Origin: an uncultured Saprospiraceae bacterium
Lineage (GTDB): Bacteria > Bacteroidota > Bacteroidia > Chitinophagales > Saprospiraceae
Direction of reading: 5' to 3'
Assembly (NCBI GenBank): GCA_937981555.1
Contig: CALJOK010000017.1
Span: forward strand, 62,001 to 126,000
Length of the DNA: 64,000 nt
The notes beneath the pieces are model-generated. The model was given only the letters and a program-made list of their open reading frames with translations. It was not told where the DNA came from and made no database searches. The first letter of the stretch is position 1. Every line of letters starts with the position of its first letter. Below, one piece after another: positions 45,086-54,748 of the stretch. The translations under genes were made by a program, and so were the position numbers.

Positions 45086-45093
45086 TATTTTTG
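45086..45093 (+). promoter_or_regulatory. -7 box of recF
   Basis: TATTTTTG fits TAnnTTTG, 54 bases before the GTG start. The flanking TATTTTTGTGCG is the same as in the FkbM gene promoter (minus strand, 54749). Confidence 0.6.
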
Positions 45094-45146
45094 TGCGAAA
45101 ATAAACCTTCATTTTAAAAATTATACTCAATTATTAAATCAATTAA

Positions 45147-46268
45147 GTGAAAATTCAACAACTCAAATTAACTCATTTTAAAAACTACGAAACAGGTGAT
45201 TTTGTTTTCAGCGAGCGATTAAATTGTTTTGTTGGGAAAAATGGAATGGGTAAAACGAACTTGTTGGATGCCATTTATTATCTCTGCATGTGCAAAAGTC
45301 ACCGAGGGGTGAATGATCGAAATGTGGTTAAACACACGATGGATTTCTTTAGATTGGAAGGCTATTTCCTAAATGAAAAGAATGAGGCAAGAAAAAGCAA
45401 ATCTAAAAATAAAATCGTAGCTAAAGTTCAGCCAGGCAAAAAGAAAGAGATTGAAAAAAATGATGTCGCTTACCAAAAACTGTCAGAACATATTGGAATG
45501 TTGCCTGTCGTGATTATCGTTCCCGACGATACTTTGATGGCAACTGAAGGAAGTGAAGAGCGGCGAAGATTTTTGGATAATACTTTGTCGCAATTGGATG
45601 GAGATTATTTAAAAAATCTAATCACCTATAATAAGATATTAAAACAACGAAATTCTGCTTTGAAAAAATTTGCAGAAACTCGTTCCTTTAATGCTGAGTT
45701 GATAGATATTTATGATCAGCAATTACTCGAACCTGCACAAGTTGTTTTTGAAAAAAGAAAAGAGTTTGTGGATTCCTTTCGACCAGTTTTTAAAGAATTT
45801 TACCAAGACATTTCGAGTGGACAAGAGAAAGTGGATTGTACTTATACTTCAAGTTTGAAAGATGGAAATTTTGCGAATCAACTAAAAGAGTCGCGTGAAA
45901 AAGATAGAATTTTAACTCGAACCACTTGCGGTATTCATAAAGATGATTTAGCTTTTCGAATAGATAAGCACCTGCTTCGAAAGTTTGGTTCACAAGGTCA
46001 ATTGAAATCTTTTGTGTTGGCACTCAAGTTAGCTCAATATGATTTTTTGAAAAAAAACCACTCGTCAAATCCAATTCTTTTGATGGATGATATTTTTGAT
46101 AAATTAGATGAAGGGCGGGTCCAACAATTAATTCAATTGATTTTGGAAAAAAACTTTGGGCAAGTTTTTATCACCGATACTCATGAAAATAGGGTAGAGG
46201 AAATTATTAAAAATTTCGCAACAGAGTATAAAAAATTCTATATTGAAAATGGAGAATGTCGAGAATAA
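45147..46268 (+). CDS. recF: DNA replication and repair protein RecF
   Basis: 373 residues. It starts with GTG; the next residues MKIQQLKLTHFKNYE are the canonical RecF N-terminus, so the start is secure. The Walker A motif GKNGMGKT is at residues 30-37. The Walker B region is ILLMDDIFDKLDEGR, the D-loop follows, then VFITDTH. FGSQGQLKSFVLALKLAQ is the ABC signature. It loads RecA at gaps with RecO and RecR. A DciA-like gene follows after 66 bases, an arrangement found in many bacteria near dnaA/dnaN. Confidence 0.95.
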   Translation: MKIQQLKLTHFKNYETGDFVFSERLNCFVGKNGMGKTNLLDAIYYLCMCKSHRGVNDRNVVKHTMDFFRLEGYFLNEKNEARKSKSKNKIVAKVQPGKKKEIEKNDVAYQKLSEHIGMLPVVIIVPDDTLMATEGSEERRRFLDNTLSQLDGDYLKNLITYNKILKQRNSALKKFAETRSFNAELIDIYDQQLLEPAQVVFEKRKEFVDSFRPVFKEFYQDISSGQEKVDCTYTSSLKDGNFANQLKESREKDRILTRTTCGIHKDDLAFRIDKHLLRKFGSQGQLKSFVLALKLAQYDFLKKNHSSNPILLMDDIFDKLDEGRVQQLIQLILEKNFGQVFITDTHENRVEEIIKNFATEYKKFYIENGECRE

Positions 46269-46334
46269 TTTTTTTAATTAAAAATCTAGATCGAATAATT
46301 AGTACTTGCGAGAATTAAAGAATAATTTTGTTTT

Positions 46335-46625
46335 ATGAAAAAACACAATGACCAGCGCATCGATGAGGTTCTAAAAAACTTAGTCGGTGGGTACAAATAC
46401 AAATCAAAACTTTATAAAAATAAATTAGCCACTACCTGGGAATCTTTAATGGGATCGACCATTTCAAAATATACATCACGGATTTCTATTCGAAACAAAA
46501 AATTATTTGTTACGATTGATTCTGCTCCCTTGAAACAAGAACTTTCTTTTGCAAAAGATAAAATTAAAAGATTGATGAATGAAGAGTTGGGAGAGAATTA
46601 TATTGATGAAGTAGTGATTCGATAA
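46335..46625 (+). CDS. DciA-like protein (DUF721)
   Basis: 96 residues. NLVGGYKYKSKLYKNKLATTWESLMGSTISKYTSRISIRNKKLFVTIDSAPLKQEL-type sequence is the DUF721/DciA KH-like domain: helices, then W-x-x-x-x-G, then two strands. DciA proteins load the replicative helicase DnaB in bacteria without DnaC. The gene is downstream of recF on the same strand with a 66-base gap, and a TAATTTTG box at 46323-46330 sits too close to the start to be convincing. A long perfect hairpin follows. Confidence 0.88.
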   Translation: MKKHNDQRIDEVLKNLVGGYKYKSKLYKNKLATTWESLMGSTISKYTSRISIRNKKLFVTIDSAPLKQELSFAKDKIKRLMNEELGENYIDEVVIR

Positions 46626-46639
46626 ACATATGTTGGATT

Positions 46640-46701
46640 TTCTCCAATAAAAAAAGTGCGTAAATGTATTGTTACAATTACGCACTTTTTTTATTGGAGA
46701 A
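46640..46701. terminator. Bidirectional terminator, perfect 24-bp stem
   Basis: 46640-46663 and 46678-46701 are exact reverse complements (core AGTGCGTAA) around 14 bases, between the convergent dciA-like and OmpA-family genes. Confidence 0.95.
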
Positions 46702-46749
46702 CAAGAAGGTTAATCAATCTCTACTTTTTTTTTGAGGATTTTTTCTTGA

Positions 46750-47892
46750 TTAGTTTTTTTTTGACATTAATTCCTGTACTTGATCAGCTTCAATTAGTTC
46801 TTTTAAACTTTTTTTGTCAAGTGGATCAACATCAACCGTTCCGATAATTTTTAGAGCAGTTCTACGATTTCGTTGGTGTTCTCTTTCCGTACAATTTACG
46901 CCATTAGTACATCGATTAACCAATTGCTCCTCACCATATCCTTTGGCTTGCAATCGTTCTATATCAATTCCATCTGTTTTTGCCAAATACTCAGCTGCCG
47001 CCTTAGCTCTTTTTTCTGATAATAATAAGTTATAATCATCATTTCCACGAGCATCGGTATGTGATCCCAATTCGACAATTACATGTTGATTATCTTTTAA
47101 AATGGTTTTCAATTTATCTAATTCAACTGCCGCATCAGGACGAATATTCCACTTATCGAAGTTGTAATAAATATCTTCAATAGCATAAGTTTTATTTATT
47201 TTGATTGGTTCCATTTCTATGTTGGCGAGGAAGGTTCCCATCTGATTTCCGTCAGTCATCATTTCCGAAACACCAGTCATACTCAAGCCATCGAAACATA
47301 AAATGCAACTATCAACATCAACATAAGCTTCAATTCTTTTATTGAAATATCCTTTTTTTCGAATCATGATAGTGTAATGATTTCCTTTTTCAAAAAAGAA
47401 ATTAAATACAGGTGCAGGATGTTCTAAAAGAACCAATTCTTCCTTCCGAGTAGTGTTATTATAAACTTCAATTCTAGCACTATCAATTGAAGTTAAAAGA
47501 GCTGTTCCGTTGTCTCTGGACTCCGCCATCGTAACATCGAAAATGTATCCAGGCTTATGTTCCATCTCGATTTTCACAAAAACTTTTTTTGCGTCCTTCA
47601 GTCCAATTGTTGAGGCAATCTTTTCTGCATCAATGTAGTTTTTGTGATTTACGACAATGCGGTATTTCCTTCCTTTAGGAACAGTTACCGCAAATGCTCC
47701 TTCCATTCCTGTTGCCATTTTTGCTTGTAATTCATTGGTAAGATGGTCTAAAATTTTGACCTCCGCACCTCGAACAAATCCGTGATTATTTTCAGCAAAA
47801 ACATAGCCTTCTAACAAGACATTATTTTGTCCAAAAACAAAAACGCAAAGCAAAGACAAAATAAGAATGAGTTTTATTTTTAACGCTTGCAT
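46750..47892 (-). CDS. OmpA-family protein with N-terminal regulatory-like domain
   Basis: 380 residues from the ATG at 47892, where the signal peptide (MQALKIKLILILSLLCVFVFGQ) begins. Residues about 27-100 look like a carboxypeptidase regulatory-like beta domain (EGYVFAENNHGFVRGAEVKI). A second beta region spans about 115-230. The C-terminal 120 residues are an OmpA peptidoglycan-binding domain (YYNFDKWNIRPDAA, VELGSHTDARGNDDYNLLLSEKRAKAA, GYGEEQL and the RNRRTALKI end). It links the outer membrane to the cell wall; this architecture is common in Bacteroidota. A basic tail follows. Confidence 0.92.
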   Translation of the reverse strand: MQALKIKLILILSLLCVFVFGQNNVLLEGYVFAENNHGFVRGAEVKILDHLTNELQAKMATGMEGAFAVTVPKGRKYRIVVNHKNYIDAEKIASTIGLKDAKKVFVKIEMEHKPGYIFDVTMAESRDNGTALLTSIDSARIEVYNNTTRKEELVLLEHPAPVFNFFFEKGNHYTIMIRKKGYFNKRIEAYVDVDSCILCFDGLSMTGVSEMMTDGNQMGTFLANIEMEPIKINKTYAIEDIYYNFDKWNIRPDAAVELDKLKTILKDNQHVIVELGSHTDARGNDDYNLLLSEKRAKAAAEYLAKTDGIDIERLQAKGYGEEQLVNRCTNGVNCTEREHQRNRRTALKIIGTVDVDPLDKKSLKELIEADQVQELMSKKN

Positions 47893-48418
47893 GGTGTTAT
47901 TATTAATTGAATATAAAGTAATATGTAAATAGTAGATTAATAAAGCATTGTATATCAAATACTTATGTAAGTGATAGAGTAAAGTTATCGACTCTAATGA
48001 TTAAAATCCAGTATCACTCTAAAGTTGATAGAACGATAGGATTTTAAATTTTAATGTCGAAACCTATTTCAAATAGTTAAAAATGAAATAGAAATAATAA
48101 AAATATCTTGAAGGTGAAACACTCAAAAAAGAAAGGACAAATCGAAAACCACGGGGTTACAATACATCTTTTTGAGCAGTTAAGAACCTGATTGAACTTC
48201 TAAGGAAAGCTGATTGAAAAAGGTCAAAACAATTCGCTAAATACATTACTTGTTTCAATCATCTGTTGAAAACATATCAAGTATAATGCCAATATGTATG
48301 GTTGAGTTTTTTTTCTTTTTCTTTTAGAAAAAAACTTTAATTAAGAATGAATTTATTTTTAAAAATAGACTCCATTTTACTCACGATTTCTTGTATTTTG
48401 CAAAAAAAATAATAATAA
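47893..48418. other. Intergenic region, 526 bases, no gene
   Basis: Divergent spacer between the OmpA-family gene and ndh. It contains a weak inverted repeat (TTAAAATCC / GGATTTTAA, 48001-48057) and a TTGTATTTTG near 48393 that is close to, but not exactly, TAnnTTTG. No coding frame or RNA was recognised. Confidence 0.6.
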
Positions 48419-49726
48419 ATGACTTTTAATATTCCGGATACGGATCAATCTCGAATCGTAATTGTAGGAGCAGGTTTTGGAGGATTAAGTTTAGCTCGAA
48501 AATTAGCCAAAACTAACTATCAAGTTATCTTAATTGATAAAAATAATTATCATCAATTTCAACCACTATTTTATCAAGTTGCCATGGCGGGCTTGGAACC
48601 AAGTTCTATTGCTTTTCCGTTACGCAAAATTTTTCAAAGAAAGAAAAATGTCTTTATTAGAGTAACAGAGGTAACAGAAATTGATTCTGACAATAATGAA
48701 ATCACCACACCTCTTGGAAAATTAAGATTTGACCATTTAGTGATTTCTATTGGTGCTAAGACTAATTTTTATGGGAATAAAAATTTAGAAGAGAAATGCA
48801 TCTCAATGAAGTCAGTTTCAGAAGCACTCTACCTTCGAAATCGAATTTTGTCGGATTATGAAAAAGCCATTTCAACAACAGATTTTAACAAAAGACAAGG
48901 TTTGATTGATATCGCCATTGTCGGAGGAGGCCCAACAGGAGTTGAGGTTGCAGGGGCATTGGCTGAAATGAAAAAATATATTATTCCAAAAGATTATAAT
49001 GAATTAGATTTTAAAGAGATCGATATTTATTTAATTCAAAGTTCTTCTTGTTTGCTAAAAGGAATGTCCACAGAAGCTTCAGAAGGGGCTAAGTTATTTT
49101 TGGAAAATTTAGGAGTTAAGGTGATTTTAAATACTAGAGTAACAGACTTTGACGGAGAGCATGTTTACTTGGCAGATGATTCAAAAATTCAAGCTCAAAA
49201 AGTTATTTGGGCTGCAGGAATTACTGGAAATACCCTTAAAGGTTTACCAGATGGAACATTAACTTATGGAAATAGATTAAAGGTTAATCGGTTTAATCAA
49301 CTTGAAGGGTATTCTAATATTTATGCCCTTGGGGATATTGCGTATATGGAAGAGGAGAATTACCCTAAAGGTCATCCTCAAGTAGCTCAAGTGGCTATTC
49401 AACAAGCTAAGCAGTTGTCAGAAAATTTAAAAAATAAATTAAAAGGGAAAAAATATGAGCAATTTTTTTACAAGGATTTAGGATCTATGGCAACAATCGG
49501 AAGAAATAGGGCAGTAGTGGATTTACCAAGGTTTAAGTTCAAAGGTTTTTTTGCTTGGGTAGTTTGGTTGATAGTTCATCTCTTTTCTTTGATCGGGGTA
49601 AAAAATAAAATTTTTGTTTTTTTAAATTGGGTCTGGAATTATTTTACTTACGACCAATCGCTACGTCTGATCATCAAGCCTAAAATCAAAAAAGATAAAG
49701 AGAATGGTTCCTCTATTAAAAGATGA
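48419..49726 (+). CDS. ndh: Type II NADH:quinone oxidoreductase (NDH-2)
   Basis: 435 residues. FAD-binding GAGFGG is at residues 17-22, with YHQFQPLFYQVAMAGLEP (the NDH-2 'FxPLLYxVA' motif). NADH-binding VGGGPTGVEVAGALAEM lies near residue 165. A second FAD motif is YALGDIAYM, with QVAQVAIQQAKQL after it. The C-terminal 90 residues contain hydrophobic amphipathic helices (FFAWVVWLIVHLFSLIG) that attach the enzyme to the membrane. It oxidises NADH and reduces menaquinone without pumping protons. Confidence 0.93.
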   Translation: MTFNIPDTDQSRIVIVGAGFGGLSLARKLAKTNYQVILIDKNNYHQFQPLFYQVAMAGLEPSSIAFPLRKIFQRKKNVFIRVTEVTEIDSDNNEITTPLGKLRFDHLVISIGAKTNFYGNKNLEEKCISMKSVSEALYLRNRILSDYEKAISTTDFNKRQGLIDIAIVGGGPTGVEVAGALAEMKKYIIPKDYNELDFKEIDIYLIQSSSCLLKGMSTEASEGAKLFLENLGVKVILNTRVTDFDGEHVYLADDSKIQAQKVIWAAGITGNTLKGLPDGTLTYGNRLKVNRFNQLEGYSNIYALGDIAYMEEENYPKGHPQVAQVAIQQAKQLSENLKNKLKGKKYEQFFYKDLGSMATIGRNRAVVDLPRFKFKGFFAWVVWLIVHLFSLIGVKNKIFVFLNWVWNYFTYDQSLRLIIKPKIKKDKENGSSIKR

Positions 49727-50036
49727 TTATTTAGTGATAAAAAAAGAGCAGCCGATAATTAAATCGACTGCTACGTAATGATAACTAACACACGCCCTAT
49801 AATCTTATATATCTTTACTCTAAAAAAGAGATTATTTCTTCATAAATATATCTAGGTGCAAGATTCATTTTTATATTCCTCATTTTCAAGTAGATGCTTA
49901 CTACAAAAACTCTACAAATAGATTTTTTTAAAAGATGAGGTAGTTTTTCATACCAAATGTATAAATATTTTTCAATATATATGTATAAATCCTCTATAGA
50001 AATCTATTTATTTTCTAATAAAATCAATACTTGTAA
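49727..50036. other. Intergenic region, 310 bases, no gene
   Basis: Between convergent genes. It contains the hairpin at 49740-49772 and an AT-rich tract with repeated ATGTATAAAT. No gene seen. Confidence 0.6.
49740..49772 (-). terminator. Probable terminator
   Basis: AGCAGCCGAT and ATCGACTGCT pair with one mismatch around AATTAA. The A run before it gives a T tract on the minus strand, so it may serve the minus-strand gene at 50037 as well as ndh. Confidence 0.6.
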
Positions 50037-50627
50037 CTACCTAGATTTAGAATTAATGATTTTTTTATTTGGGGTAACTCTTTTAAAATGAATAGAATCT
50101 AGTCGTTCAATATTATGCTTTAACTCTTGAAAACTCTTTTCAGTTTTTAATAATTTAGGCTCTTCAGGAATAACTATTTTTTGTGAGATTGAGGGTTTTT
50201 TCTTTCTGTTTTTTGTGACAACGTCACTCTGAGCCGATTGTAATTTTAGCAAAGTTTCTCTTAAAATTTTATTTTCATTCAATAAGAAATTAACATTTTG
50301 TTGATCAATATTTGACACTTCTTCTAGTTTGTCAATAATACCCCTCAATTTATCATATTCTTGATGTACAGTTTGAGCTTCCTTTTGTAGAGGCAAGGTA
50401 ACCATAGATATGATGCCTGAGAAAACAAAATTTGTAATTAAAAAAAACCACAAGATGGGGAAAAATTTTTTATCAATTTTTTCCTTTTTAATTGCTACGT
50501 ATATTAATGTCGCAGAGAGGATGGTGATCAAAACTGTAAATGCAACATATACATTACCATTTGCGAATTGTGTAATAGCATTTAACACTTCAGTTGTAAA
50601 ACTAGGTTGATTATTAATAAATAACAT
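50037..50627 (-). CDS. Membrane protein with coiled coil, unknown function
   Basis: 196 residues. Two transmembrane helices near the N-terminus (VYVAFTVLITILSATLIYVAI and FFPILWFFLITNFVFSGIISM) are followed by a long predicted coiled coil (about 75-130: EYDKLRGIIDKLEEVSNIDQQNVNFLLNEN and on) and a basic tail (NRKKKPSISQK, NSKSR). The coiled coil could oligomerise the protein on the cytoplasmic side. No family recognised. It lies convergent with ndh and divergent from the FIST gene. Confidence 0.65.
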   Translation of the reverse strand: MLFINNQPSFTTEVLNAITQFANGNVYVAFTVLITILSATLIYVAIKKEKIDKKFFPILWFFLITNFVFSGIISMVTLPLQKEAQTVHQEYDKLRGIIDKLEEVSNIDQQNVNFLLNENKILRETLLKLQSAQSDVVTKNRKKKPSISQKIVIPEEPKLLKTEKSFQELKHNIERLDSIHFKRVTPNKKIINSKSR

Positions 50628-50978
50628 AAGAGTATGATTTAGGTTTTAAAAGAATAGGTTATCGGATCTAACTTTTTTAAAAGCCAATTCCACGTTTTAT
50701 TCATTAGAATTATTAACTATTTGTAATTCTTTTTCTGTTAGTTTTTTAATTGATTAACAAATATTTAATGAGTCCTTTAAGGAAATGGAAGGTTAACTTT
50801 AAGGTTTTTTGGTTAGGTCGTTAATGTTCTCTTAAAAAAAGCATTTCTAACTCTTAGCATAGTTTTTGTTTTCTGTTGAATAAGACAAAAGTTTCACCTT
50901 CCTAACTTTTATTATCGCCGCTAATAATATTTCTATTTTCTAAACCATTACATTAATTAACCTAATAATACTTATTAA
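50628..50978. other. Intergenic region, 351 bases, no gene
   Basis: Divergent spacer upstream of the FIST operon. A TAACTTTT near 50900 is one base from the -7 consensus. No hairpin of note and no coding frame. Confidence 0.55.
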
Positions 50979-52109
50979 ATGAAGTCAACATCTTTTCAGG
51001 TCAACACTATTCAAGATTTAGAACAAGAAATCGTTAGATCCAAAGAAAATAACTTTAATCCAACTTTGGCCATTTTATTCGGTTCTGTAGATTGTGAACT
51101 TGATGCCATTCCAGCCATATTTAATAAATATAATATTGATTTAATTGGTTGCTCTTCTTCTGGAGAAATATGCCAAGAAAATATTTATGAAAAAGGAATA
51201 ACTGGTCTTTTTATGGATATCAATCGAGATTTTTATCAAATACATATTGAAGAAAATGAAGGAGGTCAATATTATGAGATGGGAAAGAAATTAGGGAAAA
51301 TTGGAACAGATTTTTGTGAAGATCCATCTTTTCTTAGCTTTTTTGACATGGGCGCGAGTGCAGAAGATTTGATCAAAGGAATAAATGATAAGGTTGGAAA
51401 GCAAGTGAATATTTTTGGAGGGATGGCTGGAGATGATTTTAAGATGATTCGAAGTTATGCTTTTTCAAATTCCGGAATTTATGACAATGGTGTAGTTTCC
51501 TTAATTTTCAATCAAGATAAGGTAGAAATGAAGGGTAGAGCTTTATGTGGATGGGAGCCTATAGGAACAACTAATACAATAACTAAAGCTGAAGGTAATA
51601 TCATTTATAGAATTAATGATACAACAGCCGTTGATGCTTTTGAAAGGTATTTTGGATCATTTCATAATAATAACGAGGAAGTCGAAACTGTTTTAGTTGG
51701 AGTAGCTCAATATCCACTTCAAATAGTGAGAGGAGAAGGTAAAGTTTTACGTGCTGCTTTAAAAATAAATGAGGAGGATCAGTCAATTATGATGGCCGGA
51801 CCTATTCAAACAGGTGATCAATTTAAATTCTCTGTTGCACCTGGGTTTGAAATAATTGAAGACACTATTCAGGGGTTTAAAGAATACCAAGTAGATAATC
51901 CTACTACGGATGCTATGATTTTAATATCATGTAAAGCAAGACATATGTCTCTTGGTCCAATGGTTGAAGAAGAAATAAAAGGAATTCAAAATTTGTGGAA
52001 CAAACCACTTGTTGGTTTTTTCGCTTATGGAGAAGTCGGAGTTAATGAAGTTGGTGATTGCAATTTTTATAATGAAACTTGCTCACTTGTTTTGATTCGA
52101 GAAAAGTAA
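50979..52109 (+). CDS. FIST-domain sensor protein
   Basis: 376 residues, soluble. The FIST N domain covers about 25-215 (LAILFGSVDCELDAIPAIFNKYN, LIGCSSSGEI, VNIFGGMAGDDF) and FIST C about 225-360 (AVDAFERYFG, VLRAALKINEEDQSIMM, MILISCKARH, PLVGFFAYGEVG). FIST proteins bind small ligands, possibly amino acids, and feed into signalling systems. The gene ends 28 bases before a hybrid histidine kinase that has no sensor domain of its own, so FIST is the probable input module. Confidence 0.93.
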   Translation: MKSTSFQVNTIQDLEQEIVRSKENNFNPTLAILFGSVDCELDAIPAIFNKYNIDLIGCSSSGEICQENIYEKGITGLFMDINRDFYQIHIEENEGGQYYEMGKKLGKIGTDFCEDPSFLSFFDMGASAEDLIKGINDKVGKQVNIFGGMAGDDFKMIRSYAFSNSGIYDNGVVSLIFNQDKVEMKGRALCGWEPIGTTNTITKAEGNIIYRINDTTAVDAFERYFGSFHNNNEEVETVLVGVAQYPLQIVRGEGKVLRAALKINEEDQSIMMAGPIQTGDQFKFSVAPGFEIIEDTIQGFKEYQVDNPTTDAMILISCKARHMSLGPMVEEEIKGIQNLWNKPLVGFFAYGEVGVNEVGDCNFYNETCSLVLIREK

Positions 52110-52137
52110 TTGATTTTTATAATTTACCCAAAAGTTA

Positions 52138-53952
52138 ATGTTAACTAAGCCAAACAGTAACATATTGAAATTAATTGAAGCACTTGATGTAGATCAGGAG
52201 GCTAAGCGAGACTTAATAGATGAAATTAAGTTGATGCAGAAGAATTTACTTTATTCTAACTTTAAGCTAAATAGAACATTGAAGGATAAGGATATTGTCA
52301 CCAATGTTTTAAATGAAACAATTAATAGGTTAGAAGAGAAAAGTAAAGCATTGACAATTCAAGCAAAAGAGTTAGAAGAACAATCAAAATTTAAGGAACA
52401 ACTTTTTGCTAATGTTAGTCATGAACTCAGAACACCTCTTCATGGAATTTTGGGGATGGGACATCTATTAGATCGGACGTCTTTGGATGTTACTCAAAAA
52501 GGCTATACTGATATTATTAAAGGTTCTGCTGATAATTTATTGGTAATAATTAATGATATATTAAGCCTTTCAGAAATCAATGCAGGGAAGATAAAAATTA
52601 CTAATAATCCTTTTTCAATTAAAAAGTTGTTATCAGACTTAAAAACGACTTTGGAATTCAGAACGAATAAAAAAGGATTAAAGTTATTATTTCATCTTTC
52701 AGATGATTTTCCAGATTTTGTATGTGGAGATCGAACTCGGATTTATCAAATCTTTCTCAACCTGCTGAATAATTCAATAAAATTTACTCAACGTGGTTTT
52801 GTTAGATTGAAAGGTGAAGTTGTCTATGTTGATGGAACTGAAACGAGATTGCAATTTGAAGTCGAGGATTCAGGCATAGGAATGAAACGAGAAAAGTTAA
52901 AATCTATTTTTGAAAGCTTTACTCGTGTTCATGATGAACGAGGTACGATTTATGAAGGTGCAGGGTTAGGTCTTAATATTATTAAAAACCTTTTGTACTT
53001 ACTCACAGGTTCTATAGAAGTGGAAAGCGAGGAAAATAAAGGAACAATTTTTACAGTTCAGGTTCCATTTCAAATTCCTGATAATAAGGTCATTGAAGGT
53101 TTGATTAATTATCAAGAAGATACAACAATCCCTGTAGAGTGGACGAATCTAAAATTTTTAATGATAGAAGATAATTCTGCAAATATTTTATATGCAAAAG
53201 ATATTTTTGAATCATGGGGATTAAATTTGGATATTTTTCCAAATTTGGAGGAAGCGGAGAGGGCATTGGAAAATAAATATGATTGTATTCTATCAGATGT
53301 ACTTCTTCCTGATGGAAACGGTTTGGATTTTATTTTGAAATTAAGAAAAACTCCAACTGCGATAAATACTAAAACACCTGTTATTATCTTGACCGCAAGT
53401 GCGAATGAAAAAGGTGTATCACAAGCAAAAGAAGCAAATATTGAAAGTTATTTAAGTAAGCCCTTTCCTCCTGATTTTTTAATCAAGGAATTTCACAGAA
53501 TTTTAGAAATTCAAACAACACCTAACAATTTGGAAAATAAAACATACCCGAAAAATATAGTTCTGCCATTGGAAGTTAAATCTAAAAAATTTGAAAATGC
53601 ATTTCTAGAAACCCTTTCGAAAAGATTCAAAGGTCGAACATCATTAATGGCAGAGATGGCCAAGATATTTTTAGATCAAGCTCCAGTAATGAAATCAATT
53701 TTAGAAAATTCTCATGAACAAGGAGATTTTGAATCGATTCGATTTGAGGCTCATAAATTTAAATCTACTGTAAATATTATCGGTCTAGATTCTCTAAAAG
53801 CCTTTGCCTCAAAAACGGAAGAATTATATTATCACGGTAAGCCAAAGGAATGTACAGCTGGTTTACTTTTTGAATTTGCAAAACAAATAGAAGTAGATAT
53901 CCAAATAGTAGAATTAGCTATTGAAGAAATTATGCAAGCGGAAGCAGGCTAA
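52138..53952 (+). CDS. Cytoplasmic hybrid histidine kinase with receiver and HPt domains
   Basis: 604 residues with no transmembrane or PAS segment. Order: coiled coil (about 1-85); HisKA with His95 in NVSHELRTPLHG; HATPase with NNSIKFTQ, the DSGIGM and GAGLGLNI boxes (to about 315); a receiver (about 340-460) with acidic pair ED, Asp387 in CILSDVLLPDGNG and Lys in LSKPF; and a C-terminal HPt domain with His539 in FEAHKFKST. This is a complete His-Asp-His phosphorelay lacking only the final response regulator. The FIST protein encoded upstream probably supplies the signal. Confidence 0.95.
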   Translation: MLTKPNSNILKLIEALDVDQEAKRDLIDEIKLMQKNLLYSNFKLNRTLKDKDIVTNVLNETINRLEEKSKALTIQAKELEEQSKFKEQLFANVSHELRTPLHGILGMGHLLDRTSLDVTQKGYTDIIKGSADNLLVIINDILSLSEINAGKIKITNNPFSIKKLLSDLKTTLEFRTNKKGLKLLFHLSDDFPDFVCGDRTRIYQIFLNLLNNSIKFTQRGFVRLKGEVVYVDGTETRLQFEVEDSGIGMKREKLKSIFESFTRVHDERGTIYEGAGLGLNIIKNLLYLLTGSIEVESEENKGTIFTVQVPFQIPDNKVIEGLINYQEDTTIPVEWTNLKFLMIEDNSANILYAKDIFESWGLNLDIFPNLEEAERALENKYDCILSDVLLPDGNGLDFILKLRKTPTAINTKTPVIILTASANEKGVSQAKEANIESYLSKPFPPDFLIKEFHRILEIQTTPNNLENKTYPKNIVLPLEVKSKKFENAFLETLSKRFKGRTSLMAEMAKIFLDQAPVMKSILENSHEQGDFESIRFEAHKFKSTVNIIGLDSLKAFASKTEELYYHGKPKECTAGLLFEFAKQIEVDIQIVELAIEEIMQAEAG

Positions 53953-53986
53953 ATAGATCTTTAAATTATTAATAATCAACTGGTTA

Positions 53987-54706
53987 TTAAGTTGGATAAG
54001 CAATAAAATAATAATTCAATCCTTTCTCGAATTGTTCGATAAATTCTTTTTTGGAAAAAGGATCTGCCTGGTTCAACCATTTTTTCATAGTGGATATATT
54101 TAATCCACATTCCACGTTTAATAATTCGAAAACTTGTTCGGGGCGAATACCATAAACATCTGCGCCTCCAAGACCATGTTCAAAAATAATGATTGGTTGA
54201 TTCCTCTTGATGGTATTTTTCCCACCTTGCATCACTAAAAATTCTGCTCCTTCTACATCTATTTTAATAAAATCAACTCTAAAATCTTTAGGCAGAATAT
54301 TATCCATCAAATCAATTTCGATAGTTATTGAAGTATCTTTTTCGTTAGGTTTGTCATATTTTCTTTTTTTCATTCCACTATAACCAGGATTGGAAATGAC
54401 ATGATTAAATGAAGAATTTCCTTTTTCATCACTTAATCCTAATTGATGGAAATGACAATTGGGAGGAAAGTTTTTTTCTAGAAAATTGAAAAAACTAGGA
54501 ATAGGTTCAAATCCATGATGTTGACCACTTGGGGCATGTTTGAGCATAATTTCAAGTACCTCACCTTCGTGACAACCTACATCAATGCAATTTGAATCAG
54601 GTTTCAAGTATTTTTTTAAAACCTGCTTGGTTTGTTTATCGTATTGCTGATTTTTGGTAAAAGCAATTGGCAATTTTTTGATGAGATTCTTAATTTGTTT
54701 TTTCAC
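53987..54706 (-). CDS. FkbM-family methyltransferase
   Basis: 239 residues from the GTG at 54706. A TTG at 54751 would lengthen it by 15 codons, but that codon lies inside a TAnnTTTG promoter box, so the GTG is preferred. The SAM-binding motif is CIDVGCHEGEVLEIMLKH, followed by HGFEPIPSFFNFLE. The FkbM signature is VDFIKIDVEGAEFLVMQGGKNTI, then PIIIFEHG. The family methylates hydroxyls of glycans or secondary metabolites. No glycan cluster is adjacent, so the substrate is unknown. Confidence 0.9.
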   Translation of the reverse strand: MKKQIKNLIKKLPIAFTKNQQYDKQTKQVLKKYLKPDSNCIDVGCHEGEVLEIMLKHAPSGQHHGFEPIPSFFNFLEKNFPPNCHFHQLGLSDEKGNSSFNHVISNPGYSGMKKRKYDKPNEKDTSITIEIDLMDNILPKDFRVDFIKIDVEGAEFLVMQGGKNTIKRNQPIIIFEHGLGGADVYGIRPEQVFELLNVECGLNISTMKKWLNQADPFSKKEFIEQFEKGLNYYFIAYPT

Positions 54707-54748
54707 AGAGTGATTATTGAAAAGGTATTTTCTGAAAAAATTAGCGCA

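Noticed and set aside
45790-46023. Minus-strand frame inside recF
   Set aside because: Shadow of recF, with no homology recognised.
46323-46330. TAATTTTG as a promoter of the DciA-like gene
   Set aside because: It matches TAnnTTTG but sits only four bases before the ATG, so transcription would start at or inside the start codon; co-transcription with recF is more likely.
54500-54530. GGTTCAAATCC resembling a tRNA T-loop
   Set aside because: It lies inside the FkbM coding sequence and no acceptor stem, anticodon arm or D-arm could be folded around it.
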